A stretch of 64,000 bases of DNA, taken from contig NZ_LGUI01000014.1 of assembly GCF_002891295.1 (NCBI RefSeq), positions 1 through 64,000 on the forward strand, written 5' to 3'. Positions 45,431-54,066 of the stretch are shown in pieces; within the stretch, counting starts at the first letter, position 1, and every line of letters begins with the position of its first letter. Position numbers and translations under genes: made by a program. Origin of the DNA: Streptomyces eurocidicus. Its GTDB lineage: Bacteria > Actinomycetota > Actinomycetes > Streptomycetales > Streptomycetaceae. Below the pieces are notes generated by a model. That model ran no database searches and had not been told where the DNA came from. It was given only the letters and a program-made list of their open reading frames with translations.

Positions 45431-47038
45431 CTACTCCTTGGCGGCCTTGCCGATCTCCCAGAACCGGAAGACGGTCGAGGCGTCGAGGGTCCACTGGAGA
45501 CCGGAGATCCGCTCGCTCGCCACCGCGTACTGCTTGCCCTGCCACAGCGGGAGGATGGGCAGTTCCTGGGCGACGGTGGTCTGCACCTTGGCGAAGTCGC
45601 CGACGGTCGCCGGGCGGCTGCCCTCGGCGGCGGTGGCCAGGATGCGGCCGGTGATGTCCTTGGACTCGTAGTTGTTGAGGAGGACGTTGCCCTCGCCGAA
45701 GAACGGCGCGGTGAAGTTGTCCGGGTCCGGGTAGTCGGGCACCCAGCCCTTGACGTAGACGCCGTACTTGCCGGCCGCCACGCCTTCCTCGTACTCCTCC
45801 AGCGGAACGGACTTCACGTCCGCCTCGAAGAGGCCGCTCTTGTTGAGCTGCTTGGCTATCTCCTGGAACTCCGGCACGGTGCCCGGGCCGTAGCGGATCG
45901 GGGTGGCCCACAGGGTGAGCTTGACCTTGTCCTTGACGCCGGCGGAGTTCAGGGCCGCGGCGGCCTTGTCGACCTGGGGGCGGTCGCCGTACGCCTCGAA
46001 GAACGGGGTCTTGTGGCCGGTGACGCCGCTCGGGACGATCGAGTACAGCGGCTCGGCGGTGCGCTTGTAGACGTCGCGCACGAGGGTGCTGCGGTCCACC
46101 AGGTAGGCGATGGCCTTGCGGACGCCGAGCTTGCCGACCACCGGGTCCTTGGTGTTGAAGACCAGGTGCTGGACCTCGGCACTGGTGCCCTCGACGACCT
46201 TGAGGTGCTGCTTGCCGCCCGCGGCCTCCAGGTCGGCGATGTCCTTCATGGCCAGACCACGGTAGGCGAGGTCGATGGAGCCCTTCTGGACCGCGGACTT
46301 CAGCTCCGCCTGGTCACCGTGGAAGAACTTCATCGTGACGCCGCGGTTGTTCACCGCGGCGGCCGTGCCCTTGTAGGACTTGTTGACCGAGAACTTGGCC
46401 TCCTTCTTGTCGAAGGAGTCGAGCTTGTAGACGCCCGAGCCGACGGCCTTGCCGTCGGTGCGGAGCTTGTCCGCCGGGTACTCCTCGTGGTCCACGATGG
46501 AGCCGGCACCCGACGCGATCTTCTGCGGGAAGGTGGCGTCGGAGCGGTTGAGGTGGAAGACGACCGTCTGCTTGTCCGGGGTCTTGATGTCCTTGATGGA
46601 GGACAGCAGGGAGGACGCCGGACCCTTCTTGTCGTTGATCTTGATCGTGCGACGGAAGGAGTAGGCGACGTCCTCGGACGTGAGGTCGTGGCCGTTGCTG
46701 AACTTCAGCCCGTCCTTCAGCTTGCACTGATAGGTCTGGCTGACCTCGTCCTGGAACTTGCAGTTCTCGGCCGCGTCCGGCTGGGGGGTGATGCCCCCCT
46801 TGGGGAAGCTCATCAGCGACTGGAAGACGTTGTTGAACAGGATCCAGGAGCCCGGGTCGTAGCCGGAGGCCGGGTCGGTGGCGACGACCTCGTCGGACAT
46901 CCCCATGACCACGGACTCACCGGTGCCGCCCGCGTTGCCGTCTTCCGAACCGCACCCGGTGAGCAGGGCGGCGGCGAGCCCAGCGCCGAGCGGGGCGGCA
47001 AGCCACTGGTCACGTTTCCTCACGTGCACGTTCCTCAC
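45431..47038 (-). CDS. Peptide/amine ABC transporter substrate-binding lipoprotein 1
   Basis: 535-aa DppA/OppA-family (SBP family 5) lipoprotein. It has a signal peptide with lipobox LLTGC (Cys29), then the two-lobe binding domain (LKDGLKFSNGHDLTSEDVAYSFRR is the family signature; GKYGVYVKGWVPDYPDPDNFTAPFFG; LPILPLWQGKQYAV). No permease or ATPase gene is nearby. It is adjacent to a paralogous gene with the same layout, 60 bp upstream, suggesting tandem duplication and divergence. It is either a shared receptor for a transporter encoded elsewhere or a sensory binding protein. Confidence 0.92.
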   Translation of the reverse strand: MRNVHVRKRDQWLAAPLGAGLAAALLTGCGSEDGNAGGTGESVVMGMSDEVVATDPASGYDPGSWILFNNVFQSLMSFPKGGITPQPDAAENCKFQDEVSQTYQCKLKDGLKFSNGHDLTSEDVAYSFRRTIKINDKKGPASSLLSSIKDIKTPDKQTVVFHLNRSDATFPQKIASGAGSIVDHEEYPADKLRTDGKAVGSGVYKLDSFDKKEAKFSVNKSYKGTAAAVNNRGVTMKFFHGDQAELKSAVQKGSIDLAYRGLAMKDIADLEAAGGKQHLKVVEGTSAEVQHLVFNTKDPVVGKLGVRKAIAYLVDRSTLVRDVYKRTAEPLYSIVPSGVTGHKTPFFEAYGDRPQVDKAAAALNSAGVKDKVKLTLWATPIRYGPGTVPEFQEIAKQLNKSGLFEADVKSVPLEEYEEGVAAGKYGVYVKGWVPDYPDPDNFTAPFFGEGNVLLNNYESKDITGRILATAAEGSRPATVGDFAKVQTTVAQELPILPLWQGKQYAVASERISGLQWTLDASTVFRFWEIGKAAKE

Positions 47039-47098
47039 AGTTTCCTTGGTCGTCTCTGATGAGATCGTCGGCAGTACCGGTCTGACGAACCTATTGCC

Positions 47099-48697
47099 TC
47101 ACACGCCGCGGCCCAGTTCCCACGGCTGTATCTCGGAGGCGGAGTTGAGGGCCCACTCGGCACCGGTGACATTGCTGCGGACGGCCACGTACTGCTTGCC
47201 CTGCCACAGGGGCAGCACGGGCACCTCGTCCGCCACGATGTCCTGGGCCTGGTGGAAGAACTTGGCCGCGGTGTCGCGCTCCGCCGCCTCACGGGAGTCC
47301 GGGATCAGCTGCGAGCTGATCTTGGGGTTCTGGTACGGCGAGCGGAGGAAGTTGTCCTTGCCGAAGAACGGGGCGACGAAGTTGTCCGGGTCCGGGAAGT
47401 CGGGGAACCAGCCCATGCCGTAGACCGCGTACTTGCCCTTGGCGGCCTCGGGCCGGAAGTCCGCCCACTTCACGCCCTGGATCTTGGCGTTGAACAGCCC
47501 GCTGTCGTTGAGCTGCTTCTGGATCGACTGGAACGCCTTGGCCGTGGCCTCGCCGTAGTGGTCGTCGGTGTACGTGAGGGTCAGCGGCACCGGGGAGGTG
47601 ATGTTCGCCGCCCGCAGGATGGAGCGGGCCTTGTCGGCGCTGGGCTCCCCGTACTTGTTGGAGAAGGAGTTCTGGTGGCCGGTGATACCGCTGGGCACCA
47701 GCGAGTACAGCGGGTCGCTCGTCCGGTCGTAGCCGTCGCGGGCCAGCGCCTGGCGGTCGATCAGCTGCGCCATGGCCTGGCGCACCGACTTGTTCTTCAC
47801 CGACGGGTCCTCGGTGTTGAAGGCGAGGAAGCTGATCTCCTGGCCCGGCGCCTCCAGCAGGCGGACGCCGCTGTCCGCGGCACCCCGCATCCGGCTGAGC
47901 TGCTCGGGCGCCAGGGTGCGGTTCATGATGTCGATGTCGCCGTCCTTCAGCGCCTTCTCCATCGACTTCGCGTCGTCGTAGAAGCGCATCTCGACCTTGT
48001 CGTTCTGCAGCTTCACCGACCCCTGGTAGTCGGAGTTCTTCGAGAAGACGGCCTTGACGACACGGCCGTCCTTCTCCTCCGTCTGGAGGGTGTACGGGCC
48101 GGAGCCGACGACCTTGAAGCCCTTGCCGAGCTCCTTCTTCCCATAGGTCTCGCTGTCCACGATGGCCGCGGCCGGGGTGGCTATCTTCTGCGGGAACGTC
48201 GCGTCGGGGGACTTCAGGTGGAAGACGACCTCGAGTTCGTTCGGGGTCTCGACGGAGTCGATGTTGCTGAGCAGCGACACCGGGCCGTTCTCGAAGTTGA
48301 TGGCCCGGGCGCGGTCGATGGAGAACTTCACGTCCTCCGAGGTGAGCGCGTGCCCGTTGCTGAACTTCAGGCCGCTGCGCAGGGTGCAGCGGTACTGCTC
48401 GTTCTTCCGGTCCCCGAAGGAGCAGGTGGACGCCGCGTCGGCGACCGGGGAGGTGCCGGAGCGGGGCAGCCGCAGCAGGGTCTGGAAGGTGCTGTGCAGC
48501 ACGTTCCAGGCGCCGATGTCGTACGCCGCCGCCGGGTCGAACGGCGCCGGGGCGTCGGTCGTCTCCTCGAACCGGTCCGTGGTGCCGATGACGATGGCGC
48601 CGCCGCCCTTCCCCGCCTCGTCACTCCCGCCACAGGCGGCGAGTACGGGGGTCAGGAGGACTGCCAGGGTCGGCAGCGCCAGCGTCTTGCGGTTCAT
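47099..48697 (-). CDS. Peptide/amine ABC transporter substrate-binding lipoprotein 2
   Basis: 532-aa paralogue of the downstream lipoprotein. It has lipobox VLAAC (Cys22), LRSGLKFSNGHALTSEDVKFSIDRA, GKYAVYGMGWFPDFPDPDNFVAPFFG and VPVLPLWQGKQYVAV. The binding domains align end to end with the neighbour, but ligand-pocket regions differ, so specificity may differ. No membrane components are adjacent. It is the first gene of the pair; GGGAG lies about 13 nt before the ATG. Confidence 0.92.
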   Translation of the reverse strand: MNRKTLALPTLAVLLTPVLAACGGSDEAGKGGGAIVIGTTDRFEETTDAPAPFDPAAAYDIGAWNVLHSTFQTLLRLPRSGTSPVADAASTCSFGDRKNEQYRCTLRSGLKFSNGHALTSEDVKFSIDRARAINFENGPVSLLSNIDSVETPNELEVVFHLKSPDATFPQKIATPAAAIVDSETYGKKELGKGFKVVGSGPYTLQTEEKDGRVVKAVFSKNSDYQGSVKLQNDKVEMRFYDDAKSMEKALKDGDIDIMNRTLAPEQLSRMRGAADSGVRLLEAPGQEISFLAFNTEDPSVKNKSVRQAMAQLIDRQALARDGYDRTSDPLYSLVPSGITGHQNSFSNKYGEPSADKARSILRAANITSPVPLTLTYTDDHYGEATAKAFQSIQKQLNDSGLFNAKIQGVKWADFRPEAAKGKYAVYGMGWFPDFPDPDNFVAPFFGKDNFLRSPYQNPKISSQLIPDSREAAERDTAAKFFHQAQDIVADEVPVLPLWQGKQYVAVRSNVTGAEWALNSASEIQPWELGRGV

Positions 48698-49133
48698 TGT
48701 GTGGGGTTCTCCCTGTGATGCGATCGGTTCCCGGGACGATACCGACGTCTGACGCGTCGGCCCACGGGCAGCCGTGAAGTTCTCGCGAAAAGATTAGTGC
48801 GCGGCACCACTGCCCCCGGGACACGGCGAAGTTGACGCGATATCACGCGCTGATAACGGCCATCGATTCACCGATATCCGGACGCCGGAACGATTCACGC
48901 AGGAGATCATCAATCAGGACACAAGGGTGCACTGCCATCCCGAAAAGGATGCTGGAGCGTGATCGATTCCCTACCCGTCGCCCCTTGACCCGGTGACGAA
49001 ACTCACTCACGCGACTTCGGTCGCGGCTCGGTAATTAAACCGGCCATTCGTCACGGAAAACAATCGGGCCGACGCCCAGAGTTCCTTGAACATTCTCCGG
49101 GGCACGCTCAGTGTCCGCGTCGGTGCATTCGAG
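48698..49133. other. AT-richer intergenic region upstream of binding-protein pair
   Basis: 436 bp with no gene. It is clearly less GC-rich than its surroundings (for example GGTAATTAAACCGG and GAAAAGATTAGTG) and should contain the promoter of the lipoprotein operon. TAATCT on the minus strand near 48795 is a possible -10. A TATCA-CGCGC-TGATA inverted repeat (48841-48855) is a possible operator. No structured RNA was recognised. Confidence 0.5.
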
Positions 49134-49844
49134 TCATCGGCCCGTCGCCGGCGAGGTCATCAGCCCGCGGAGAAATCCGAGATCGACTTCCTCCAGCGAC
49201 CCGACGACCGTACGCCCGGCCGCGGCCGGGATCGGCGCCACCGAGGGCACCGCCACGACCCGGCAGCCGGCCGCCTCCGCGGCGGTCACCCCGGTCATGG
49301 TGTCCTCGACGACGGCGCACCGGCCGGGCTCCACGCCCAGCCGGGCCGCGGCCAGCAGATAGGGGTCGGGGTGCGGCTTCGTCCGCTCGATCTCGTCGCC
49401 CGCGACGGTCAGCGTGAAGTTCTCCCGGCCCAGCGTGGTGAGCACCCGGTCGATGATCTCCCGGTGCGAGGCGGACACCAGCGCGGTCGGCACGGAGTGC
49501 GCGGCCAGCTCGGCCAGCAGCCGGCGGGCGCCCGGCATCAGGGGCACGCCCTGGCCGATCATCCGGGAGAAGCGGGTGTTGAGCAGGACCGTCAGCTCGG
49601 TCAGGGCGATCTTCGCGCCGGTGGCCCGGATCAGGAAGGCGGCGCTGCGCGCCATGGGCCCGCCCACGACCACCTCGCGGTACTCCTCCAGCAGCTGGTG
49701 GCCCAGCTCGGCGAAGACGGCGACCTCCACCTCCCACCAGAAGCCCTCAGTGTCGACCAGGGTGCCGTCCATGTCGAGCAGGACCGCCTGCAGGGCCGAG
49801 CCCGCCGCGCTACGCGTGTCGACCACGGGGATGCTGCTGGTCAT
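49134..49844 (-). CDS. HAD-superfamily phosphatase (beta-phosphoglucomutase-like)
   Basis: 236-aa subfamily I HAD. Motif I is VLLDMDGTLVDTE (Asp nucleophile), followed by a helical cap domain. Motif II is ALVSASHREII, motif III is the Lys in RTKPHPDPYL and motif IV is AVVEDTMTGVTAA. It is cytoplasmic. The substrate is probably a small phosphate ester but cannot be named. The ATG at 49844 follows CTGGAGG. It stands alone between the lipoprotein genes and the DUF5997-like gene. Confidence 0.9.
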   Translation of the reverse strand: MTSSIPVVDTRSAAGSALQAVLLDMDGTLVDTEGFWWEVEVAVFAELGHQLLEEYREVVVGGPMARSAAFLIRATGAKIALTELTVLLNTRFSRMIGQGVPLMPGARRLLAELAAHSVPTALVSASHREIIDRVLTTLGRENFTLTVAGDEIERTKPHPDPYLLAAARLGVEPGRCAVVEDTMTGVTAAEAAGCRVVAVPSVAPIPAAAGRTVVGSLEEVDLGFLRGLMTSPATGR

Positions 49845-50050
49845 CCGTGCACACCTCCAGAGGGGACGCGAAGGCCGGCCCGCCACTCCCTCTTCCGGGG
49901 ATGTGGCGAACCGGCCTCCACCGGACCGACCAGTGTACGGCGGACGGGCTCCGGCGTCGCTCGGATATTCCGGGGAACCCTGGGCACGGCGGGCCGTACG
50001 GGGCCCGCTCCGTCAGCCGGGGACCCTTCCGCGACGGTGCGTGCGCGACG

Positions 50051-50070
50051 GGTCCCGGGCGCCCGGGACC
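50051..50070. terminator. Palindromic hairpin after DUF5997-like gene
   Basis: GGTCCCGGGCGCCCGGGACC is a perfect palindrome, giving an 8-bp stem with a GCGC loop. It lies just past the minus-strand stop codon. Confidence 0.6.
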
Positions 50071-50074
50071 GGGG

Positions 50075-50464
50075 TCAGGAGCGGTCGTCCTGCTCCGCGT
50101 TCTTCTCCTTGATCCGCACGGCCTCCTTGCGGACCTCGGCCTGGGTGGCGCGCTCCTTCTGGAGCCACTCGGGGTTCTCCGCCTTCAGCTCGGCGATCTG
50201 CTCGGTGGTGAGGGCCTCCGTGACCCCGCCACGCGCGAGACCGGAGATGGAGACGCCCAGCTTGGCCGCGACCACCGGACGGGGGTGCGGGCCGTTGCGC
50301 CGCAGCTCCTGCAGCCACTCCGGCGGGTCGGCCTGCAGTGCGTTCAGCTCGCCGCGCGAGACGACGCCCTCCTGGAACTCTGCGGGGGTGGCCTCGAGGT
50401 ACACACCCAGCTTCTTCGCCGCGGTCGCGGGCTTCATCGTCTGGGTGTTCTGGTGCGACGTCAT
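50075..50464 (-). CDS. DUF5997-like small protein
   Basis: 129-aa soluble protein of unknown function conserved in actinobacteria, which I recall as DUF5997. It contains KPATAAKKLGVYLEATPAEF, a WLQELRRNGPHPRPVVAAKLGVSISGLA core and a charged helical C-terminus. It has two repeats of a PPEWLQ/NPEWLQ motif preceded by LxAL/IAELKA, which suggests duplicated helical units. The protein is rich in short helices like small DNA- or protein-binding modules. It is divergent from the LysR-like gene with 58 bp between starts. Confidence 0.8.
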   Translation of the reverse strand: MTSHQNTQTMKPATAAKKLGVYLEATPAEFQEGVVSRGELNALQADPPEWLQELRRNGPHPRPVVAAKLGVSISGLARGGVTEALTTEQIAELKAENPEWLQKERATQAEVRKEAVRIKEKNAEQDDRS

Positions 50465-50522
50465 GGTGTCAAGAGTAGCGAGCGTGTGCGATACCTCCGA
50501 CCACGACCGGTAATCTGGCCGG

Positions 50523-51341
50523 GTGACAGGCTCGGAAGCATCCCCTTCGTTCCGGCTCGCGTACGTCCCGGGCGTGACACCCAGCAAATGGGTGCGGATC
50601 TGGAACGAGCGGTTGCCCGACGTCCCCCTGACCCTCCTCCAGGTGTCCGCCGCGGAGGTGGCCGGCGTGCTGCGGGACGGCGGCGCCGACGCGGCCTTCC
50701 TCCGGCTGCCGGTGGACCGTACGGACCTCAGCGCGATCCCCCTCTACACCGAGACGACCGTGGTCGTGATCCCCAAGGACCACGTCATGGCGGCCGTCGA
50801 GGAGGTGTCCGCCGAGGAGCTGGCCGACGAGATCGTGCTGCACCCCCTCGACGACACCCTGGGCTGGGAGCGCCCGCCGGGGCTGCCCGCCTTCGAGCGC
50901 CCCGCCACGACGGCGGACGCCGTCGAGCTGGTGGCCGCGGGGATCGGGCTGCTCGCCGTCCCGCAGTCGCTCGCCCGCCTGCACCACCGCAAGGACCTCA
51001 CCTACCGGACGCTGACGGACGTGCCCGAGTCGCGGGTCGCGCTGTCGTGGCCGGAGGAGAAGACCACCGATCTGGTGGAGGACTTCATCGGGATCGTCCG
51101 GGGGCGGACGGTCAACAGCTCGCGGGGCCGCACCCAGCCCCAGCCGGAGCAGAAGCCCAAGCGGCCCGAGGCGGCGGGCGCACGGCGCAAGCCCGCGGTC
51201 GGCAAGGCGACGGGCAGGACGGCAGGAAAGTCCGCCGGCAAGGGGGCCCGGGGCGGCGCCGGAGGCTCCGGCAAGAACCCCCGGGGCGCCTCCGGTGGTG
51301 CCAAGGGCGGTAAGCGCGGCAAGCCCGGCCGCCGCCCGTAG
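50523..51341 (+). CDS. LysR substrate-binding domain protein lacking HTH, with basic tail
   Basis: 272-aa protein starting directly in a LysR-type PBP2 effector domain (residues about 10-200; FRLAYVPGVTPSKWVRIW, DAAFLRLPVDRTDLSAIPLY, GIGLLAVPQSLARLHH). The N-terminal winged helix that binds DNA in true LysR proteins is missing, and the 58-bp gap to the divergent gene leaves no room for it. The tail (about 205-272) is Lys/Arg/Gly/Ala-rich (GKATGRTAGKSAGKGARGG), like histone-H1-type tails that bind nucleic acid. The function is unknown. Confidence 0.85.
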   Translation: MTGSEASPSFRLAYVPGVTPSKWVRIWNERLPDVPLTLLQVSAAEVAGVLRDGGADAAFLRLPVDRTDLSAIPLYTETTVVVIPKDHVMAAVEEVSAEELADEIVLHPLDDTLGWERPPGLPAFERPATTADAVELVAAGIGLLAVPQSLARLHHRKDLTYRTLTDVPESRVALSWPEEKTTDLVEDFIGIVRGRTVNSSRGRTQPQPEQKPKRPEAAGARRKPAVGKATGRTAGKSAGKGARGGAGGSGKNPRGASGGAKGGKRGKPGRRP

Positions 51342-51385
51342 CCCGCGCGGCGCCCTCGTACGGCGCGGGTGCCGCGGAGACGAAC

Positions 51386-51415
51386 CGGGCCCGGTGGCTT
51401 CCGCCACCGGGCCCG
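51386..51415. terminator. Bidirectional terminator hairpin
   Basis: A 13-bp perfect stem with a TTCC loop lies between the converging LysR-like and PAC2 genes and is followed by TTCCGTTTC on the plus strand. Confidence 0.85.
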
Positions 51416-51422
51416 TTCCGTT

Positions 51423-52670
51423 TCAGTCCGCGCGGTTCTCCCCGTCGCGGGGGTCCTCCGGCTCCCGGCCGGGCCCGGCGTCGCCGTCCGGGCCCTTCCC
51501 GGCTCCCTTGTCCGGAGCCTTCCCGGTGTCCTTCTCCGCGGCCTTCCCGGGGGTCTTCTCCGCGGCCTTGCCCGCGTCGTTCCCGGCGTCCTTCTCCGCG
51601 GCCTTGTCCGTGTCGTTCCCCGCGTCGTTCCCGGCGTCCTTCTCCGCGGCGGGCTCCCGGGCCTCGCCCGGGGCGGCCGCCGCGTCCTCGTCCTTGGCGG
51701 CCGGGCGCGACGGGCGGGTCCGGCCGCTGGTCGTGTCGCGGAGGTACGAGGGGTCGCGGCCCTCGGCGAGGCCCGGCTCGGCCGCCAGTCCACCCGGCTG
51801 ACCGGGGGCCGGGGGCTGACCGTCACGGCGGCGCAGATAGCGCTCGAACTCGCGGGCGATGGCCTCGCCGGACGCCTCCGGGAGGTCGGCGGTGTCGCGC
51901 GCCTCCTCCAGGGACTGGACGTACTCGGCGACCTCGCTGTCCTCGGCCGCCAGCTGGTCCACGCCCAGCTGCCAGGCCCGCGCGTCCTCGGGGAGTTCAC
52001 CCAGCGGGATGCGCAGGTCGATCAGGTCCTCCAGGCGGTTGAGCAGCGCCAGGGTGGCCTTCGGGTTCGGCGGCTGGGAGACGTAGTGCGGGACGGCCGC
52101 CCACAGGCTCACCGCGGGGACCCCGGCGTGGGTGCACGCCTCCTGGAGAATGCCGACGATTCCGGTCGGGCCTTCGTAGCGCGACTCCTCCAGATCCATG
52201 GTGCGGGCCAGGTCCGGGTCGGAGGTGACGCCGCTGACCGGCACCGGCCGGGTGTGCGGGGTGTCGCCGAGCAGCGAGCCCAGGACGATCACCATCTCCA
52301 CGCCGAGCTCGTGGGCGAAGCCCAGGATCTCGTTGCAGAACGACCGCCAGCGCATGCTCGGTTCGATGCCGCGCACGAGGACCAGGTCGCGCTGCGGGGC
52401 GCCTTCGGCGCCGCCGCCCGTGCGGACCACGGACAGCCGGGTGGTCGGCCAGGTGACCTTGCGGACCCCGCCGTCCAGCCAGACCGTGGGCCGGTTGACC
52501 TGGAAGTCGTAGTAGTCCTCGGCGTCGAGTGCGCCGAAGACCTCGCCCTTCCACTCCCGGTCCAGGTGCGCGACGGCGCTGGAGGCGGCGTCCCCGGCGT
52601 CGTTCCATCCCTCGAAGGCACAGATCATGACCGGGTCGATCAGCTCGGGAACCCCCTCAAGCTCGATCAC
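51423..52670 (-). CDS. PAC2-family protein with repetitive tail
   Basis: 415-aa protein. The PAC2 (proteasome assembly chaperone 2-like) domain spans about residues 1-270 (MICAFEGWNDAGDAASSAVAHL, LVRGIEPSMRWRSF, VIVLGSLLGDTPHTRPVPV, VPAVSLWAAVPHYVSQPPNPKATLALL). It is followed by a disordered Ala/Glu/Lys/Asp/Gly tail (about 285-415) made of repeated AEKDAGND or AEKTPGK-like units. Bacterial PAC2 proteins have no established activity; an assembly role for the proteasome in this genome is speculative. It is transcribed alone. Confidence 0.88.
   Translation of the reverse strand: MIELEGVPELIDPVMICAFEGWNDAGDAASSAVAHLDREWKGEVFGALDAEDYYDFQVNRPTVWLDGGVRKVTWPTTRLSVVRTGGGAEGAPQRDLVLVRGIEPSMRWRSFCNEILGFAHELGVEMVIVLGSLLGDTPHTRPVPVSGVTSDPDLARTMDLEESRYEGPTGIVGILQEACTHAGVPAVSLWAAVPHYVSQPPNPKATLALLNRLEDLIDLRIPLGELPEDARAWQLGVDQLAAEDSEVAEYVQSLEEARDTADLPEASGEAIAREFERYLRRRDGQPPAPGQPGGLAAEPGLAEGRDPSYLRDTTSGRTRPSRPAAKDEDAAAAPGEAREPAAEKDAGNDAGNDTDKAAEKDAGNDAGKAAEKTPGKAAEKDTGKAPDKGAGKGPDGDAGPGREPEDPRDGENRAD
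51515..51652 (-). repeat. Coding tandem repeat in the PAC2 gene tail
   Basis: Degenerate 24-27-bp units, each with a near-identical TCCTTCTCCGCGGC block, occur five times and encode AEKD/AEKTPG repeats. Unit number is likely to vary between strains by slippage. Confidence 0.75.
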
Positions 52671-52830
52671 CCAGCGCCTCCTTCCGACCGGGGCGGACGT
52701 GTCCGGACCACCGGTTGCCGTTCTGTGCAGTGTTGTTCCCGGCAGCGTTCTTTCTGCCGTGCGACCCCAAGACTACGACTTCCGCGCCCCCTGTTCGCAG
52801 CCCCTGTACGGGCTCTTCCTCACCCGTTCG

Positions 52831-53895
52831 TCACCCCCTGGCACCCCAGCCGTCGCGATAGGCCCGCCAGTCGGAGTCGGTGGCCGCGAAGTCGACGTAC
52901 AGCGCCAGGCCGAACCGCTCCCGGTCGCGGTCCTCCCTGCTCAGACCGAGCCGGGCGCCGCGCACCGCGGCGGCGGCCGTCTCCGCCTGACCGTGGTGGC
53001 CCCAGGAGTCCGTGTGGTAGAAGGGCAGGCCCATCAGCAGGTCCGTGTCCCGTGGGGTCACCTGGAGGGCGAGCGCCGTCTGACGGGCCACGTAGCCGCC
53101 GTAGAGGCTCTCCACGGGGAGCCCGGTGTCGTAGGACATGACGGCGATCTGGTCCGTCCGGCGGGCCACCTGGCCGAAGTACTCCTGGGTCCACCACTTG
53201 GGGCTGCCCGCCACCCGTGCCGCCCGGTGCATGCCCGGCACCGGGTCGATCTGCTGGGCGGCGACGGAGAACACCCCGCCGGCGGACCGGACGGCCGGCC
53301 GGAGGCCCTCCAGCAGGGCGAGGAAGGAGGCGTCCCCGGAGCGTACGGGCTCGACGTCGAGGTGGACGCCCTCGAACCCGGCCCGCATCACCTGCCGGGC
53401 GCTCGCCACCACGGCGGTGCGCGCGGCTGCCGAGTCCAGCCGCAGGCCGGCGTCGCCCTCGCCCTTACGGACGACCTTGTCGCCCAGCCAGGCGTGGACG
53501 CGGACGCCCGGCAGCTCCCGGTGGACCGACTCGATCAGCCAGGACGCGCGCGGGTAGACCTTGGCGGGGAGGGTGCCGTCGTGCTCCAGGGGACCCGTGT
53601 GCACATAGAGGTCGCGCAGTCCGGTGCCGGCCATCTTCCGCTTGAGGCCGGCCAGTTCGGCGTCACCCTTACGGCCGTCGACCCAGGCGTGTCCCAGCCA
53701 GATCGCGTCCTTGCCACGGGTGACCGCCTCGGCGGCGGGCGCCCCGGCGTAGGCGGCGCGCAGCGCGCTGCCCGCCACCGCGACGGGCAGGACGAGCACC
53801 ACGGTCAGGGCGAGCGCGAGGCGCTTCACCAGCCGCTTGCTCGGCCGCCGGATGTGCACCTTGCTAAATATTTTGCTCAAATCCGGTCGCTTCAT
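52831..53895 (-). CDS. Exported glycoside hydrolase 18-like TIM-barrel protein
   Basis: 354-aa protein. It has a basic N-terminus and one hydrophobic export/anchor helix (about residues 27-48, LALALTVVLVLPVAVAGSAL). The TIM-barrel-like domain has strand motifs VHAWLGDKVV, GFEGVHLDVEPV, FSVAAQQIDPV, QIAVMSYDTGLPVESLYGG and LLMGLPFYHTDSW. The GVHLDVEPV strand resembles the GH18 DxxDxDxE strand but keeps only part of it, so chitinase activity is uncertain. It lies downstream of the glycerol operon but after a strong terminator. Confidence 0.75.
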   Translation of the reverse strand: MKRPDLSKIFSKVHIRRPSKRLVKRLALALTVVLVLPVAVAGSALRAAYAGAPAAEAVTRGKDAIWLGHAWVDGRKGDAELAGLKRKMAGTGLRDLYVHTGPLEHDGTLPAKVYPRASWLIESVHRELPGVRVHAWLGDKVVRKGEGDAGLRLDSAAARTAVVASARQVMRAGFEGVHLDVEPVRSGDASFLALLEGLRPAVRSAGGVFSVAAQQIDPVPGMHRAARVAGSPKWWTQEYFGQVARRTDQIAVMSYDTGLPVESLYGGYVARQTALALQVTPRDTDLLMGLPFYHTDSWGHHGQAETAAAAVRGARLGLSREDRDRERFGLALYVDFAATDSDWRAYRDGWGARG

Positions 53896-53988
53896 GGAAA
53901 GAATCGCCCCTTCTTCTTCCCAAAAATGACGCGACCGCAGGTCGGTCAGTTCCGGCCGCCCCGGGACGGAGCCGGGGCGGACGCACCG

Positions 53989-54019
53989 AGGGGAGGGACG
54001 CGCGGTGCGTCCCTCCCCT
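53989..54019 (-). terminator. Terminator after glpD
   Basis: A 13-bp perfect stem (AGGGGAGGGACGC with its complement, loop GCGGT) lies 48 bp past the glpD stop on the minus strand. Confidence 0.85.
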
Positions 54020-54066
54020 GGGGAGCGATCAAGCGATCACCCGGTCACACGGACCGGCTCAAGGCG

